From: Rhineura floridana
Taxonomy: Eukaryota; Chordata; Lepidosauria; Squamata; Rhineuridae
Assembly (NCBI RefSeq): GCF_030035675.1
Contig: NC_084500.1
Location: 11,095,100-11,159,099, forward strand
DNA length: 64,000 nucleotides
Reading direction: 5' to 3'
This document shows, one piece after another, positions 20,706-31,700 of this stretch. The notes beneath the pieces are model-generated. The model was not told where the DNA came from. It searched no databases and was given only the letters and a program-made list of their open reading frames with translations. The position numbers were made by a program, and so were the translations under genes. Position 1 is the stretch's first letter, and the number at the start of each line of letters is the position of its first letter.

Positions 20706-21140
20706 ATCACTGGAAGCTTCCTCCCTAAGACGTGTGGTGTGGGTACCTCTTGCTTTTCTTTTTTTGCAGGAAAAAAAATGTACCAACTCATCTCCACCTA
20801 TGATGACATTCTGGACAACTGGGAGGTCTGCCGCGTGACTTCTGAGCAAGCCTTGTCAAAGCACCTGAAAAGCAAAGCGAAAGCTGGATTTCTGGAAAGG
20901 CTTCTGGAATTTTGGAATCTTCTCAGACCCTGCGTGCATCTTCACCCACTCATTTCCCCTGGCATACGTGCCAGCAGCCAGGGCACCACTCAGCATTTCA
21001 GCCCGAGCTAATAATTTATCACTTGTGATGACAACAGGGCCGGCCTTTGCCAGCAACATGTGCAAAAGGCATTTGAGGGACTGTGTAGCAAAGTGAGCCC
21101 CACATACAACATGAAGCTGCTCCTTCACCCTTTAAGTCAG
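20706..21140. other. No gene recognised
   Basis: This is about 430 bp just beyond the LINE's truncation point. A frame from 20739 is open for 90 codons but has no family I know. Confidence 0.45.
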
Positions 21141-21141
21141 C

Positions 21142-21246
21142 AGTGGCTGATGCCCACAGGGACTAGTAGGGCGGAAGGAAGGGTGCCCTGCAGTAGTTGG
21201 ACGCCACAGCCAATGACAGGCAGAGCTAACTAATTCTACTTTTGCC
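21142..21246 (+). mobile_element. Element B fragment
   Basis: CAGTGGCTGATGCCCACAGG through AGCCAATGACAGGCAGAGC is the first third of element B, ending where hAT element C begins. Confidence 0.65.
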
Positions 21247-21644
21247 CAGGGATGTAGTCGTCCAGGGTCTCGGGGGGGTCTTAGAACCTTTACTTTTGGG
21301 GGGCAGGGTCCCAGTGGGGTCCCTTTGTCTCCAGCATCCTATGAGACAATCAGCATGAAAGGGGAGCATGTTAGCCACTGAGAAGAGTCTTCTAACATGC
21401 TTTCTTGTCCTTTCCTGCTGATTGCAGCCAATCAGAATGAAAGGAGGTGAATCAGCCACTGAGAAGAAGAGTCTTCTCAGCAGCTAACACTCTCCTCTTT
21501 CATGCTGATTGGCTGCTAGGGATGTCTATTGTGGGAGAAGGCATTCACAAGGATCTCATTCTCTGCCCCACAGCAAAAAGGGGGAGAATGGATGTGACTC
21601 TCAGGAAGGGACCCTGCGCTTCTGAATTTGCCACTACACTACTG
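21247..21644 (-). mobile_element. hAT-type element C copy
   Basis: It runs from CAGGGATGTAGTCG to CCACTACACTACTG, with AATCAGCATGAAAGGGGAGC and the GGAAGGGACCCTGC block. It is adjacent to element B and probably landed in it. The flanks CTTTTGCC/CTCATTCC match at only 5 of 8. Confidence 0.75.
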
Positions 21645-21770
21645 CTCATTCCTGACTTTCAGGAGCATTTTAAAACATTCCTGCTTACTTAGGCATTTGA
21701 TGGCTGAAAGATACTATTCCGCACAACCCTGAGATCACTGTTTTGAGGTATTTCAAGAATGTTTTTAAAA

Positions 21771-21806
<36 letters not shown>

Positions 21807-22645
21807 TAGTGTTTGCAGCCCTGGACACTTCAGGAGGTAGATCAGGGTAAAAATTGATAATAAATAATAATATCTGACTAGCCACAGTGCTGGTGGACCA
21901 CATGTACCATTGGTTGGATCTGTCAGGGCTCACCTTACATTTTTATATTATCCAAGATGGCATTGTCCTAGAAGAGGGGTAGTCAACCTGTCGCTCTCCA
22001 GATATTGCTGGACTACAGCCCCCATGCTCCCTCACTCTTGGGCCTTGCTAGCAAGGACTGATGCGAGCTGGAGGCTGACAATATCTGAAGGGCCACAGGT
22101 TCATCGTCCCGGCCCTAGAGCAACCTCTCTAAGGATTCTGTTTGCAGTGCCCATGCCTAGTGCTTCTCAGTCCCATCACTGCTATTGATCTGAGACCAAG
22201 TGGAACTTGTTACCCAGTGCAACCAGTTTTAGGGGAAGGAAATTTGTCCAGAATTTCCCATCGGCTGAACTGGACCTCCAAAGTTGCTCTGAAAACCAGG
22301 GCTCCAAGCTTGCCTTGTGATCGCCGTGGCCTTGTGAGACCGAGTATATCATTACTTGCGGAACTTGTGTCCTTGTTTTGTGTTCAACAAATTTTCTGTT
22401 TTGTTTCTGAGATATTTGCCGGAGGGACACGAGCGCATACAGCTTTAGGTTAAAGTAGATGAATGGGCTCTGTGGCCCTAGCGCAACAAATCCACTTTTT
22501 GAAAAAGAACTGGACTTTTTGCCGTTTGAAAAGTGACAAGGAAATGCATTAAAAGTGCAGGATGAACAAATGACTAATGGGAAGATGCATAGACACCCTT
22601 CAAGCAAATCAGGACAAATGCTCAATAAAGATAAGTTGTAGGCCT
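21645..22645. other. No gene; microsatellite and one palindromic element
   Basis: A 36-bp ATT microsatellite lies at 21771-21806. A palindromic hAT-type copy lies at 21975-22115 (GTAGTCAACCTGTCGCTCTC to GGGCCACAGGTTCATCGTCC). The remainder is unique with no coding signal. Confidence 0.55.
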
Positions 22646-22649
22646 CCAC

Positions 22650-23045
22650 ATTGGGATGAGGTAGAAATTCAATTCAATTTCCACTTAAAGGCAAGCCTAC
22701 CTAATTTACACAAACCGAAACAAAGCTATCATTCAAAATTCACCATTCTCTGGATTTTGCAGCGCAGTTCTCCAGCCAAGCAATGCATACAAAAATGCAC
22801 ATACTTGGGTAAAGTGTGCATAAAAATGCATATATGAGTGAAAATAACATACAAAACTGCATTATATTAGGGATAAAATGTGTGTATTAGGCAAAACTGC
22901 ATACAAAAATGTGTGTGTTAGGAGAAATTTGTACTAAAATGATGACAAGGCCTTTTTTTTTTAAGCAAAGTGATATGCAAATGTGGTGAACTGAACCTTA
23001 GATTGGAAACATGGGAAACTGAAACCAAAATGGCCAGATTTGCCC
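22650..23045 (+). mobile_element. Element A copy
   Basis: The forward copy runs from TTGGGATGAGGTAGAAATTC to CCTTAGATTGGAAACATGGG and the following GAAACTGAAACC, near full length. Confidence 0.75.
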
Positions 23046-23204
23046 CTTCCTGCCTCCGCACAAGCGTTGCACAAACAAATCAGGTCATCTGAAGGGGGCC
23101 TAAGTTAACTTTGGCAATACAAGTGATGTCCTGTATCCTTTTAAAGCCCTCCGAATAAATGGTGGATTTATAACCCTCTGCCAATTGGTCTGTTAAATTG
23201 TACA

Positions 23205-23700
23205 ATCATAGAGTTGGGAGGGGCCTATAAGACCATCGAGTTCAATCCCCTGCTCAATGCAGGAATCCAAATTAAAGCATCCCCAACAAGTGGCTGTCCA
23301 TCTGCCTCTTGAAGGCCTCCAGTGTTGGAGAGCCCGCCACCTCCCTAGGTCCTTGGCTTTGTTGTTGTACTGCTCTAACAGTTAGGAATTTTTTCCTGAT
23401 GTTCAGCCAAAATCTGGCTTCCTGCAACTTGAACCCATCATTCGGTGTCCTGCACTTTGGGACGATCGAGAAGAGATCCCGGCCCTCCTCTATGTGACAA
23501 CCTTTCATGTACTTGAAGAGTGCTATCCTATCTCCCCTCAGTCTTCTCTTCTCCAGGCTAAACATGCCCAGTTCTTTCAGTCTCTCCTCATAGGGCTTTG
23601 TTTCCAGTCCCCTGATCATCCTTGTTGCCCTCCTCTGAACCTGTTCCAGTTGGTCTGCATCCTTCTTAAAGTGTGGTGTCCACATACCTTGGATATTAAT
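23205..23700 (-). mobile_element. CR1 LINE 3' fragment with long coding remnant
   Basis: It starts with the inverted CR1 end ATCATAGAGTTGGGAGGGGC. In reverse it encodes [40 protein letters not shown] and FKLQEARFWLNIRKKF, the C-terminus of CR1 ORF2. Confidence 0.9.
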
Positions 23701-25145
23701 GATACCCTGGAGCCTTTGACAGTTGCCAGCTCCAATGGAGACTCTATATTGAAACACAACCTTATATCTAATATAAAGCAGATAGCAGATTCACAGCGCT
23801 ATCGTTCTAGCTAGTTGATCAGGCTAGCAAGATGGAGGGGTTCTTGCCAAACGCAGAGGTTGACATTGGGCAGTCATGATGCAGCCCCTGCTCTGCTGAG
23901 TTGTGGTGTTATGTGTCTCCATTATTACACCTGGACTCGCTACACCTACTCCACCTCAGGCATTCCCTTGGGTGTTCTTTGGGTATTTGTACCTTATCCT
24001 GGCCACCTTGTGTGTAGCATCTCATGATCATCCCATCTGTGTCCCTTAACTTGTATAACCAATGACCTCGCTTGTTTTTCACTTGCAGCATTTCCCACAA
24101 AATATACACTTTTCATGACATGTTTACTCCTTAACATCTATTCCTATCAAACTAATCTCCTCTGCCCTTAGCTATCATCTCTCCTCAGCTGTCTCTTTTC
24201 CTGCTGTCGGGCTTCTTGGCTATTTCAGCATCCTAAATCAGTGCCCTTCAATGACCTTTCCTCAAGCTGGTGTTTCATCCAATATATTCCAAGGTCTCAT
24301 CACAGAGCATTTTCTGGGGTTCCAGGCTCTCTCCAATTCCATATGTATGAAATATCAAAAGGTAAGAGGGAAACATTTCTTTTGCAGTTTACAGCTATTG
24401 ATCTGTCTTGCCTGCTTCAAAAGATTTACCGCTGCGAGAAGATTGAGGGTTTGAGGATAAATTTAAAGGAAGAGAGAGACAGCTGTAGCACCAACAACAA
24501 CAAAAGTGTCCAACCATTTTGGCGTGACAAATGGGTGTTATGAGTGTACCCCTAATTCTGCCTTTGAAATGCTGATCTGTAGATGACATACCCTAGAAGG
24601 CTCACCACATTGACTGGGTGTTATCTCAAGGTTGTCCGCTCAACAGGCTAACCCAGCATAGATTATTTTCAATACTGTGTATAGCTCTCCCTTTGCTTTG
24701 TCTTTGGGTGATATTTATTCACAAAGAATGCAAATAATTTTTCAAGCTGGCAGCAGCGGAGAATTGCCATCTATTGCAATTTCATGCATTCTGGGTTTGT
24801 TGGTGTCGTATACAAGTGTCTCACCAGGGCCTGGAAGAGTGCCAAACTCCCCTCTCCCTTTTCTGTGGGTCTCCTATAGCTTCATGGTCAATTTGCAAAG
24901 CCTTCCTTCACCAGTGTGACAGCATGTAGGTTAAACTCTGCATCCTGAACAGAGCAGGGCAAAGATTCTGCATGGTGGCAAAATCCAGACCATTCTATAA
25001 AGCAGCCTTGCAAATTGCCTAAGTTTCTAGCCCATGGCGGTTTTATTTTTTGTACTTGTTTGCTTGTGTTAAATAATGATGTCTGGACAGGAAAAAAAGA
25101 AAGCATCCCCCTACTCTCCTGCAGTAATCCTTCATTGCCACAGGT
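23701..25145. other. No gene recognised
   Basis: This is about 1.4 kb of apparently unique intergenic DNA, the longest repeat-poor stretch upstream of NOS2. It would be the first place to look for distal regulatory elements. I see no clear motif cluster. Confidence 0.45.
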
Positions 25146-25540
25146 GGGAATGAGCAATTCTGTCCACTGATTTGGTTTCTCTCTGTTTCTCGTTCTCCCC
25201 ATCTTAAAATCAGCTCTCCACATTTTCATATAACTGCCATTTAAAAAAAAAAAAGGTCCCTATGAAAATTCACCAGCATTTTAGTACCAATTTCTCTCAA
25301 TGTACATATGTTGCAGTTATGCAATTTTGCCACATGTATGCACACATATGCACATTGACCCTAGTCCATGCGCTTCTGTACACAATACTTGGCTGGGGAA
25401 CTGCATTGCAAAATTCAGATAAGTGCAAATTTCCACAGATGGTTGTGTTTCATGTCCACATATTGTTTCCGAAACTGCAGATTGGATAGATTCACCTTTA
25501 CCTGTGAACTGAATCTAATTTCTTCCCATCTCTAACCACA
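25146..25540 (-). mobile_element. Element A copy
   Basis: The reverse copy runs from GGTGGGAATGAGCAATTCTG to GAACTGAATCTAATTTCTTC and CCATCTCTA, with ACTTGGCTGGGGAACTGC inside. Confidence 0.75.
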
Positions 25541-25713
25541 GGTGACCAGTTGAGGCTTGGAGCTATTGATTTGCAAGCCAGACAATGGAAAGAAAGGAAT
25601 TGAGTTAACACCGTGAAGAGTGGTTTTTCCTTCTTCAACCCAGATCTGACCTTCTAAACTTGTGGATCTGCTTCTAACTTTAGTAACTGATTTTGTTTTG
25701 TTCTTGTTTTAAG

Positions 25714-25908
25714 TCTACTGGCCCTTCTGCCAATGATCTTATTGCGGAATGCCTCGTCAGACAGCCTGGATTGTTACCAGTCCAACAGAGCTTCTGTGCA
25801 AATCAGTGCAGCTACCCCTGGGAAGAGAGATTGCAGCACAAAACAGCCCCGATGGGATCCCAAAAAGAAGCGGACTGAGGAAAGCAAACCGAAAGGGTTA
25901 GCTGAGAA
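25714..25908 (+). other. Exon-like segment upstream of NOS2 (unproven)
   Basis: A pyrimidine-rich tract ending TTTTAAG precedes it and GAGAA followed by GTAAGTGT closes it, so both splice signals are good. One frame is open across all 195 bases, with an ATG at 25733 followed by MILLRNASSDS and a basic tail PKKKRTEESKPKGLAEK. It leaves two bases, the same phase as NOS2 exon 2, so it could join exon 3 in frame. I do not recognise the peptide. It might be an alternative NOS2 first coding exon, an exon of an upstream gene, an untranslated leader exon, or chance. Confidence 0.35.
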
Positions 25909-26002
25909 GTAAGTGTGTGTATGTGTGTGTCCGCACGCGCTCTGTGACTGTCTGTATGAGGGGGGGGTGTCGGTCTGAAAGGTCTACCCAGGAGAAGGGC
26001 TT

Positions 26003-26405
26003 GGGATGGGTAGAAATAAGATTCAGTTTCTGTTTAAAGGTGAACTTACCTAGTTTGCAATTTCTAAAACAATACGTGAGCTGAAAGGCAGCTATCCTTC
26101 AAACTGTGCACTTCTGTAGCTTTTGCAATGCAGCTCTCCAGCCAAGTGACGCATTCAAAGATGCGTATACATGGGGAAAGTGTGCACATAAATGCGTTCT
26201 ATTAGGGAACACTGCTTTGCAAAAATGTGCTAGGCAAAACTGCATACAAGCATGCGTCCATTAGGAGAAATCCACATTAAAATGCTGATAAGGTTTCATG
26301 AGGACTTTTAAAAAATATATATCTCAAATTGATGTGGAAATGGAGAGAACTGAATTTAAGATTGGAAAATGAGAAACCGAAACTGATCCTACGTTTGAGC
26401 AGGAA
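26003..26405 (+). mobile_element. Element A copy
   Basis: The forward copy runs from GGGATGGGTAGAAATAAGATTC to ATTTAAGATTGGAAAATGAG. It retains the GGATGGG terminus. Confidence 0.75.
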
Positions 26406-26549
26406 GGGTAGAGGCTGGCAGTGTGGATATAATATCCTCATATACGCTCATACCGCCATGCTGTTGGAGGTTGTATGCTTCTCAGTACTGGTTGGAAATT
26501 ACAAGAGGGGAGAGTGCTGTTGAGCTTGTGAGCTTCCTGCAGGGGGTGG

Positions 26550-27125
26550 GCCGTTGCTCAGTGGATGCAGACCAACTGGAACAGGTTCAGAGGAGGGCAA
26601 CAAGGCACCTGGTTGGCCACTGTGAGAACAGGATGCCGGACTAGATGGGCCACTGGCCTGATCCAGCAGGCTCTTCCTATGTTCTTATGTTCTTATGTTC
26701 TTATGATCAGGGGACTGGCAACAAAGTCCTGTGAGGAGAGACTGAAAGAATTGGGCATGTTTAGCCTGGAGAAGAGAAGACTGAGGGGAGATATGATAGC
26801 ACTCTTCAAGTACATGAAATGTTGTCACATAGAAGAGGCCCGGGATCTCTTCTCAATCGTCCCAGAGTGCAGGACATGGAATAATGGGCTCAAGTTGCAG
26901 GAAGCCAGATTTCGGCTGAACGTCAGGAAAATCTTCCTGTTAGAGCCATGCGACAATGGAACCAATTACCTAGGGAGGTAGTGGGCTCTCCGACACTGTT
27001 GGCCTTCAAGAGGCAGCTGGACAGCCATCTGTTGGGAACACTTTGATTTGGATTCCTGCATTGAGCAGGGGGTTGGACTTGATGGCCTTGTAGGCCCCTT
27101 CCAACTCTGCTACTCTATGATTCTA
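26550..27125 (+). mobile_element. CR1 LINE 3' end with another CR1 end nested in it
   Basis: The forward ORF2 remnant ([39 protein letters not shown]) ends in CTACTCTATGATTCTATGA, the true CR1 3' end. At 26609-26704 a second CR1 3' end with ATGTTCTT repeats interrupts it. Confidence 0.85.
26609..26704 (+). mobile_element. CR1 3' end (ATGTTCTT-tailed subfamily) nested in CR1
   Basis: TGGTTGGCCACTGTGAGAAC to GGCTCTTCC is followed by three TATGTTCT units. Its host resumes with ATCAGGGGACTGG. Confidence 0.7.
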
Positions 27126-27285
27126 TGAAAGGCCCCTAGTTCAATCCCTGGCATCTCCAGGTACCAGGGCTGGGAGAGAACCCTTCCTGAAACCTGGAGA
27201 AGCTGCTGCCAGCATGGACACTGTTGAAGAGAATGGACCGATGGGCCTGACTCCGTATAAGGGTGCTTCCTATGGCCCCATCTAG
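27126..27285 (+). mobile_element. tRNA-derived SINE (G-type), head truncated
   Basis: It runs from TAGTTCAATCCCTGGCATCTCC to CCGTATAAGGGTGCTTCC, the body and 3' end of the G-type SINE. A CR1 3' piece follows at 27285-27360. Confidence 0.7.
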
Positions 27286-27364
27286 TTGGCCACTGTGAGA
27301 ACAGGATGTTGGGCCAGATGCGCCATTGGCCTGATCCAACTGTCTCTCTTTACGTTCTCATACG

Positions 27365-27795
27365 CTACTGGGCCAAGTTCAAGATTCCTGTATTAATGCA
27401 CAAGTCCCTTAACAGCATGGATCCGGGATATTCTATAAGGAGTGCTTGATGCCTTGTATCCCTGCCAAATCACTTGGGTCCAGGATACCTTAAGGATGGC
27501 TTGATGCGTTCTCTCCCTGCCAAATCTCTGCAGTCTTTGGGAGAATAACTGATTACTCAGATGCACAATTCCTTTCCACCAGGAGTCGCACATTCGCGGG
27601 CCTAATTCTATGGCAGTCTCTCCTGGCTGAAATCTAGCAGGAACCTTTCGGTGCTTGGTGAAGACTTCTTTAACTCAACAGGGATTTTAAGTACGTTTTT
27701 CTGATTGCACAGTTAATTTTCACAGATTTTATCCCTATTGTACACCAGAAACTGCAGTATATATGTTATTAAAATAAATAAAATATAGCAAGCCT
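27365..27795 (+). mobile_element. Probable L2-type 3' fragment
   Basis: TTAAGTACGTTTTTCTGATTG and the ending TTATTAAAATAAATAAAATA suggest a LINE tail. The upstream part is decayed and contains near-duplicated segments (27430 and 27490). Confidence 0.4.
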
Positions 27796-27837
27796 TGCAG
27801 CCTCTTCTAGGTGCTTGCTGAGAGAACAACTCCAGCT

Positions 27838-28235
27838 AGGAACAGGGGAAACATTTGGTTCAGTTTGCATTTAAAAGCGAATCTACCAAATTTGCACTTT
27901 CTGAAACAGTATGCAGATTGAAATGCAGCCATCCTTTGGAAGAGTGTACACAAATGCAAACATGAAGGTAAAGTGGGCATAAACGTGTGTATACTGGTGA
28001 AAATAACAGACACAAATGCATTATATTGTGCAAAGTGTAAATATGCTTTACAAAAATGTGCATTTAGTGAAGATTGTGCCTTAGGAGAAGGTCGCATTAA
28101 AATGCTGATACATTTTCATGAGGACTTTTTTGAAAGAAAATTGCAATCTGATGTGGAAATGTAGAGAACTGAATTTAAGATTGGAAAAATGAGAGAGAGA
28201 ACTAAAATGGACAGGTCCTTCCAACACTGCTTGTG
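27838..28235 (+). mobile_element. Element A copy, about 320 bp upstream of the NOS2 kappaB site
   Basis: The forward copy runs from GGAACAGGGGAAACATTTGG to GAATTTAAGATTGGAAAAATG and ACTAAAATGGACAGG. It is the last repeat before the NOS2 promoter. Confidence 0.75.
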
Positions 28236-28558
28236 CATATTTGTTTCCATTTGGAAAGTAGGGAAGGATGATTTGTCCAGGGGACAAACTAACCAAGACA
28301 GAGCTTCTTGGACCTGCTGTTGAGAATATCCCAGCAGGCTTTTTACAATCCCACAGACTGGCCCTCCAGTACTCTTCATTTGTCAGAAGTTCAACTGAGA
28401 CCTGTTCCAAAAATAGCACCAGAGTGACAGAATTTCCTTATTTCCCTGGGAAGTTGATGTGCGGGGGGGGGGATCACTCACAGGTTGGGTGGGTGGGGTG
28501 GCCGTGGATGTGCTCAAGCAAACAGGACGCATTACTTTATTGGCACTTGTAACCAAAT

Positions 28559-28568
28559 GGGATTTCCC
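28559..28568 (+). promoter_or_regulatory. NF-kappaB site upstream of the NOS2 TATA box
   Basis: GGGATTTCCC fits the kappaB consensus GGGRNWYYCC exactly. It lies 60 bp upstream of the TATA box, about 90-100 bp before the expected start site. The mouse Nos2 promoter has its key proximal kappaB site at about -85 to -76, so both position and sequence suit an LPS- or cytokine-inducible promoter. The functional role is inferred. Confidence 0.7.
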
Positions 28569-28611
28569 CATTTAATTTAATTTTTTGGTGGTGTTGCCAT
28601 CTTCATGTTTT

Positions 28612-28619
28612 ATTTGCAT
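28612..28619 (+). promoter_or_regulatory. Octamer motif in the NOS2 promoter
   Basis: ATTTGCAT is a perfect octamer (inverse of ATGCAAAT), nine bases upstream of the TATA box. The mouse Nos2 promoter also carries an octamer between its kappaB site and TATA box, so the order kappaB, octamer, TATA is the same here. Binding by Oct proteins is inferred. Confidence 0.6.
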
Positions 28620-28628
28620 ACAAAAAAG

Positions 28629-28635
28629 TATAAAA
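28629..28635 (+). promoter_or_regulatory. TATA box of NOS2
   Basis: TATAAAA occurs about 30 bp upstream of the start of a segment that ends in a consensus 5' splice site at 28770. With the kappaB and octamer motifs it makes a compact inducible-type core promoter 2.4 kb upstream of the coding start. Confidence 0.7.
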
Positions 28636-28658
28636 TGCCTTTTGCTTTGCAAGTTGCC

Positions 28659-28770
28659 CGAACTTCAGAGTTTAACTTCAGTGTGGCCGAAGACAAAAAG
28701 ACAAGACTCTTTGATTGCAAAGACCTTCTCCCCGAGGCCCAGTTTTGTAACAACAACAAAATCACTCAAG
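28659..28770 (+). other. NOS2: NOS2 exon 1, non-coding (predicted)
   Basis: The left edge is placed about 30 bp downstream of the TATA box and is uncertain by several bases. The right edge is AAG followed by GTAAGA. The segment contains no ATG, as expected for the non-coding first exon of NOS2. Intron 1 (28771-30984) holds a tRNA-derived SINE, a palindromic hAT-type element and two copies of an AGAAGTAAGCCC-type repeat, and otherwise nothing recognisable. Confidence 0.65.
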
Positions 28771-31700
28771 GTAAGACAATTCCTTTGTGCTGACAGTTCA
28801 GCAATTATTCCAACTGGGGCAAAAGGACTCTTTCATTCCAGTAGTGAGAAATAGCTGGATCTGTCCTCCCTTGCTGGGTTTCTGTGGAAACTTTGCCACA
28901 GTCTGGTCTGCTGAGGATTTGGCATGAATCAAGAATCTGAGCTTCAAGAAACCAAAGTTTTCTTTATTCGGATGAGCACTGGGGAGAAAATAAGAGATGA
29001 ACGGAGCATGCTAAAACCAGCAGCCTCTCTGGTCGGGTTGCAGTGGGGGTAGAACTGCAGAAGGAGCTAGGAATTCCAGCTGCTCGAGAGACAGATGCCT
29101 CCTGTCATCGGACACTGATCCACAGGTATTCTGCGGGGATTGAACGTAAAAAGGCCATGATCCGACCAAACTAAGTAATTATTTCAGCAGCAGAGACTGA
29201 AGCAAGCACTGACCTCTCCTGCTTAAAAAAACCCCAAACTTACAAAAGTGTGAAATTTGGATTGGATCTTGTCCAAGAACTGTGTGTAGCCAGTGGAATC
29301 GGGGGTGGGGGACGACATGAGTGCATGACTGCATGCTCGATGGCTGATATAGCTAGATTTTTTTTAAATGAGATTTCAGTGACTATGGATTGTAGATGGA
29401 AACTGATGGTGTGGGGTTTAAACACAGCACTTGATTCCTCATCTGCTCTGAAAAGAATGAGGTATTTTAAAAATATTTTTAAAACCAAGATAAATCTGGG
29501 GAAGGTATGCCGAGATTAAATCAGTGGTTGAGATTCTGCCTTGCACGCAGACGGTCCCGGTCCAATCCCCAGCATCTCCAGATAGGGCTGGGAGAGAGGA
29601 CCTTGCCTGAAATCCTGGAGAGCTGCTGCCAGCCAGTGCAAACAGTATGGAGCTAGATGGACCAATGGTCCAACTGAGTATACAGTAGATTCCTATGTCC
29701 CTTTTAATTTCTTCATGCCCCCTCCTGTTGGTTGGTTTGTTGCTTCTGTCGAAAGCAATCGCCTTGAACCTGAAACGTAACCAACTGAAATGGTGGGTTC
29801 TTCCTTTCCTTCTTTGTAAATCGTAGAAACAGAGTATCGCGTGGCATGCTCTTATCGCTTGTGGTTTTTAAAAAGAGAGCTATGGGCCCAATCCCGCCCA
29901 AAATAAGGCTGCAACCAGTTTCCACTTTGCAGTAAACTCCACTGAATTCAGTGAGGCTGACTTCTGCGTAAAAGACACGCTGAGGACTGTGCCTGAAGCC
30001 TTTATAACTTTCACTGATTTTTGTGCATTCTGTTAAAGAGTTTGAGCCCATTGCTTAATCAGAATCATATAACTGCAATGAGTGGAGCCTGTTCTGTTGT
30101 AGCAACAAGAATGGGAAATTTAGTGATTGATTGGTTTGAAGATGAGAGAAATCTTTATTTTTGATGCATTTAAATTATGTTTACAAATGTTTGGGTGTCT
30201 GCTAGACCACTGTTCTTCAGCCTTGGGTCCACAGATGTTGTTGGACTACAATCCCCATCGACCCCAGCCAGCTTAGCCAATGGCCAAGAATGATGGGAGT
30301 TGTTGTCTGACGACATCTGGGGCCCCAACGTGGAAGAACAGCGTGCTAGACTGTGCAATCCTATGCATATCTACTCAGAAGTAAGCCCCTCTGTGTTCAA
30401 CGGTGTTTTCTTCTTTGGAAATGTGTTTGCAAAGCCGGAGTTGGGAATATCGGGCCTGGGGGCCAAATGTGGCCCTCTAGGCCTTTCTATGTGGCCCTTG
30501 GAACTCTCCCCAGGCAACTCCCTTCACTTGTCCTGCTTTGCACTCAGAGTGTCTTTGTTTGGCCGGAAGGGGTCTTAGATCTTGGATAATGCCTCTTGTT
30601 TGTCGCGATGGAGGTTGGAGAGGGGCATCACTGTAGAAACTAGGCCATGGTACAAAGGTAAAGTTTATATTTGTTGCCCTGCCTACTTTTGCCTATGGCT
30701 CTGCTCACCACTGGCATGCAGCTTCTCAGAAGGTTATCTAGAAGGGAATGCGGCCCTGGAGCCGAAAACGGTAAACCCGCCCCCGCCTCCGAACTAAGTC
30801 TTCCCTAGAGTTGCTAAAGTTGAGGGACTCGGCATCAGAAGTTCCAAAATGGAAAGGTCTGAGCTAATTTTAGAGCAGCCTCCCTCAAAGTGGTGCCCTC
30901 CAAATATTGCTGGACTCCAGCTCCCATCAAGCTCTACTATTCTATGATTCTTTTTATAATTGTTTTTCTTATTTTTTTTTTTAGGTGTTCTTCATTCCTC
31001 TCCACCTCACTTGCATCCATTCCCTTTGTGGATGGGTGTCTGTCCACCTTGCTGAGAGCAGGATTTGAGAGCTGTTGCGCAACCCCCTCCCTAATATGCA
31101 AAAAATGATGTGCCCCTGCCTTTTTACGCCTCCAACTGTGAAGAACGAGTCTCAACCAAGAAAGGACGTCAATAATAACATGGACAAAGCAGCTGGGGAC
31201 ATTCGCAGGTGAGAGCTCTCGCTTCCTTTTCTCCTTGGCTCACGTCCACAAGACCTGACTGGCAACAGAGATAAAAAAGATGTCACTTCATGCCGTACAC
31301 ATTGAATATATGGATTTTATCGGAATGAAATATATTTATGGCCTCTGGCTTCGATTCTTTCAAAGGGGACTAGACGCCTTCCCAAGTGAGGTCTGCAGCC
31401 AGGGATGAGTGAGAATTTCGATTCAGTTGGCATTTCAAACAGAATTTATCAAATTCGCACTTTCCGAAACACAGCATTCCTTCGAAATTCACATTTATTA
31501 GAATTTTGGGATGCAGTTCGCCAACTAAACAATATTTGTAAAAATGCATGTGTTAGGGGAACGTGTGCATAAAAATGAATTTTTAGTTCCAGCAAGCCTC
31601 TTAATGCTTCGTTCTTGTGGGCAGACTGTGCTACATAAGGATTGGCGCTCCAGAAAACTGAATTCGCTATTGCTTTAGATCAGATGTGGCCAACATGGCG

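Noticed and set aside
20739-21011. 90-codon forward frame next to the L2-type LINE
   Set aside because: No family resemblance that I can see, no conserved motif, and overlapping reverse frames; treated as chance.
28441-28456. STAT (GAS) site in the NOS2 promoter at TTCCCTGGGAA
   Set aside because: The spacing between TTC and GAA is five bases rather than three, so it does not meet the GAS consensus.
28920-29000. Possible LTR edge (CTTTATTC near 28960)
   Set aside because: Only a short A/T-rich motif; no paired ends or target duplication could be found.
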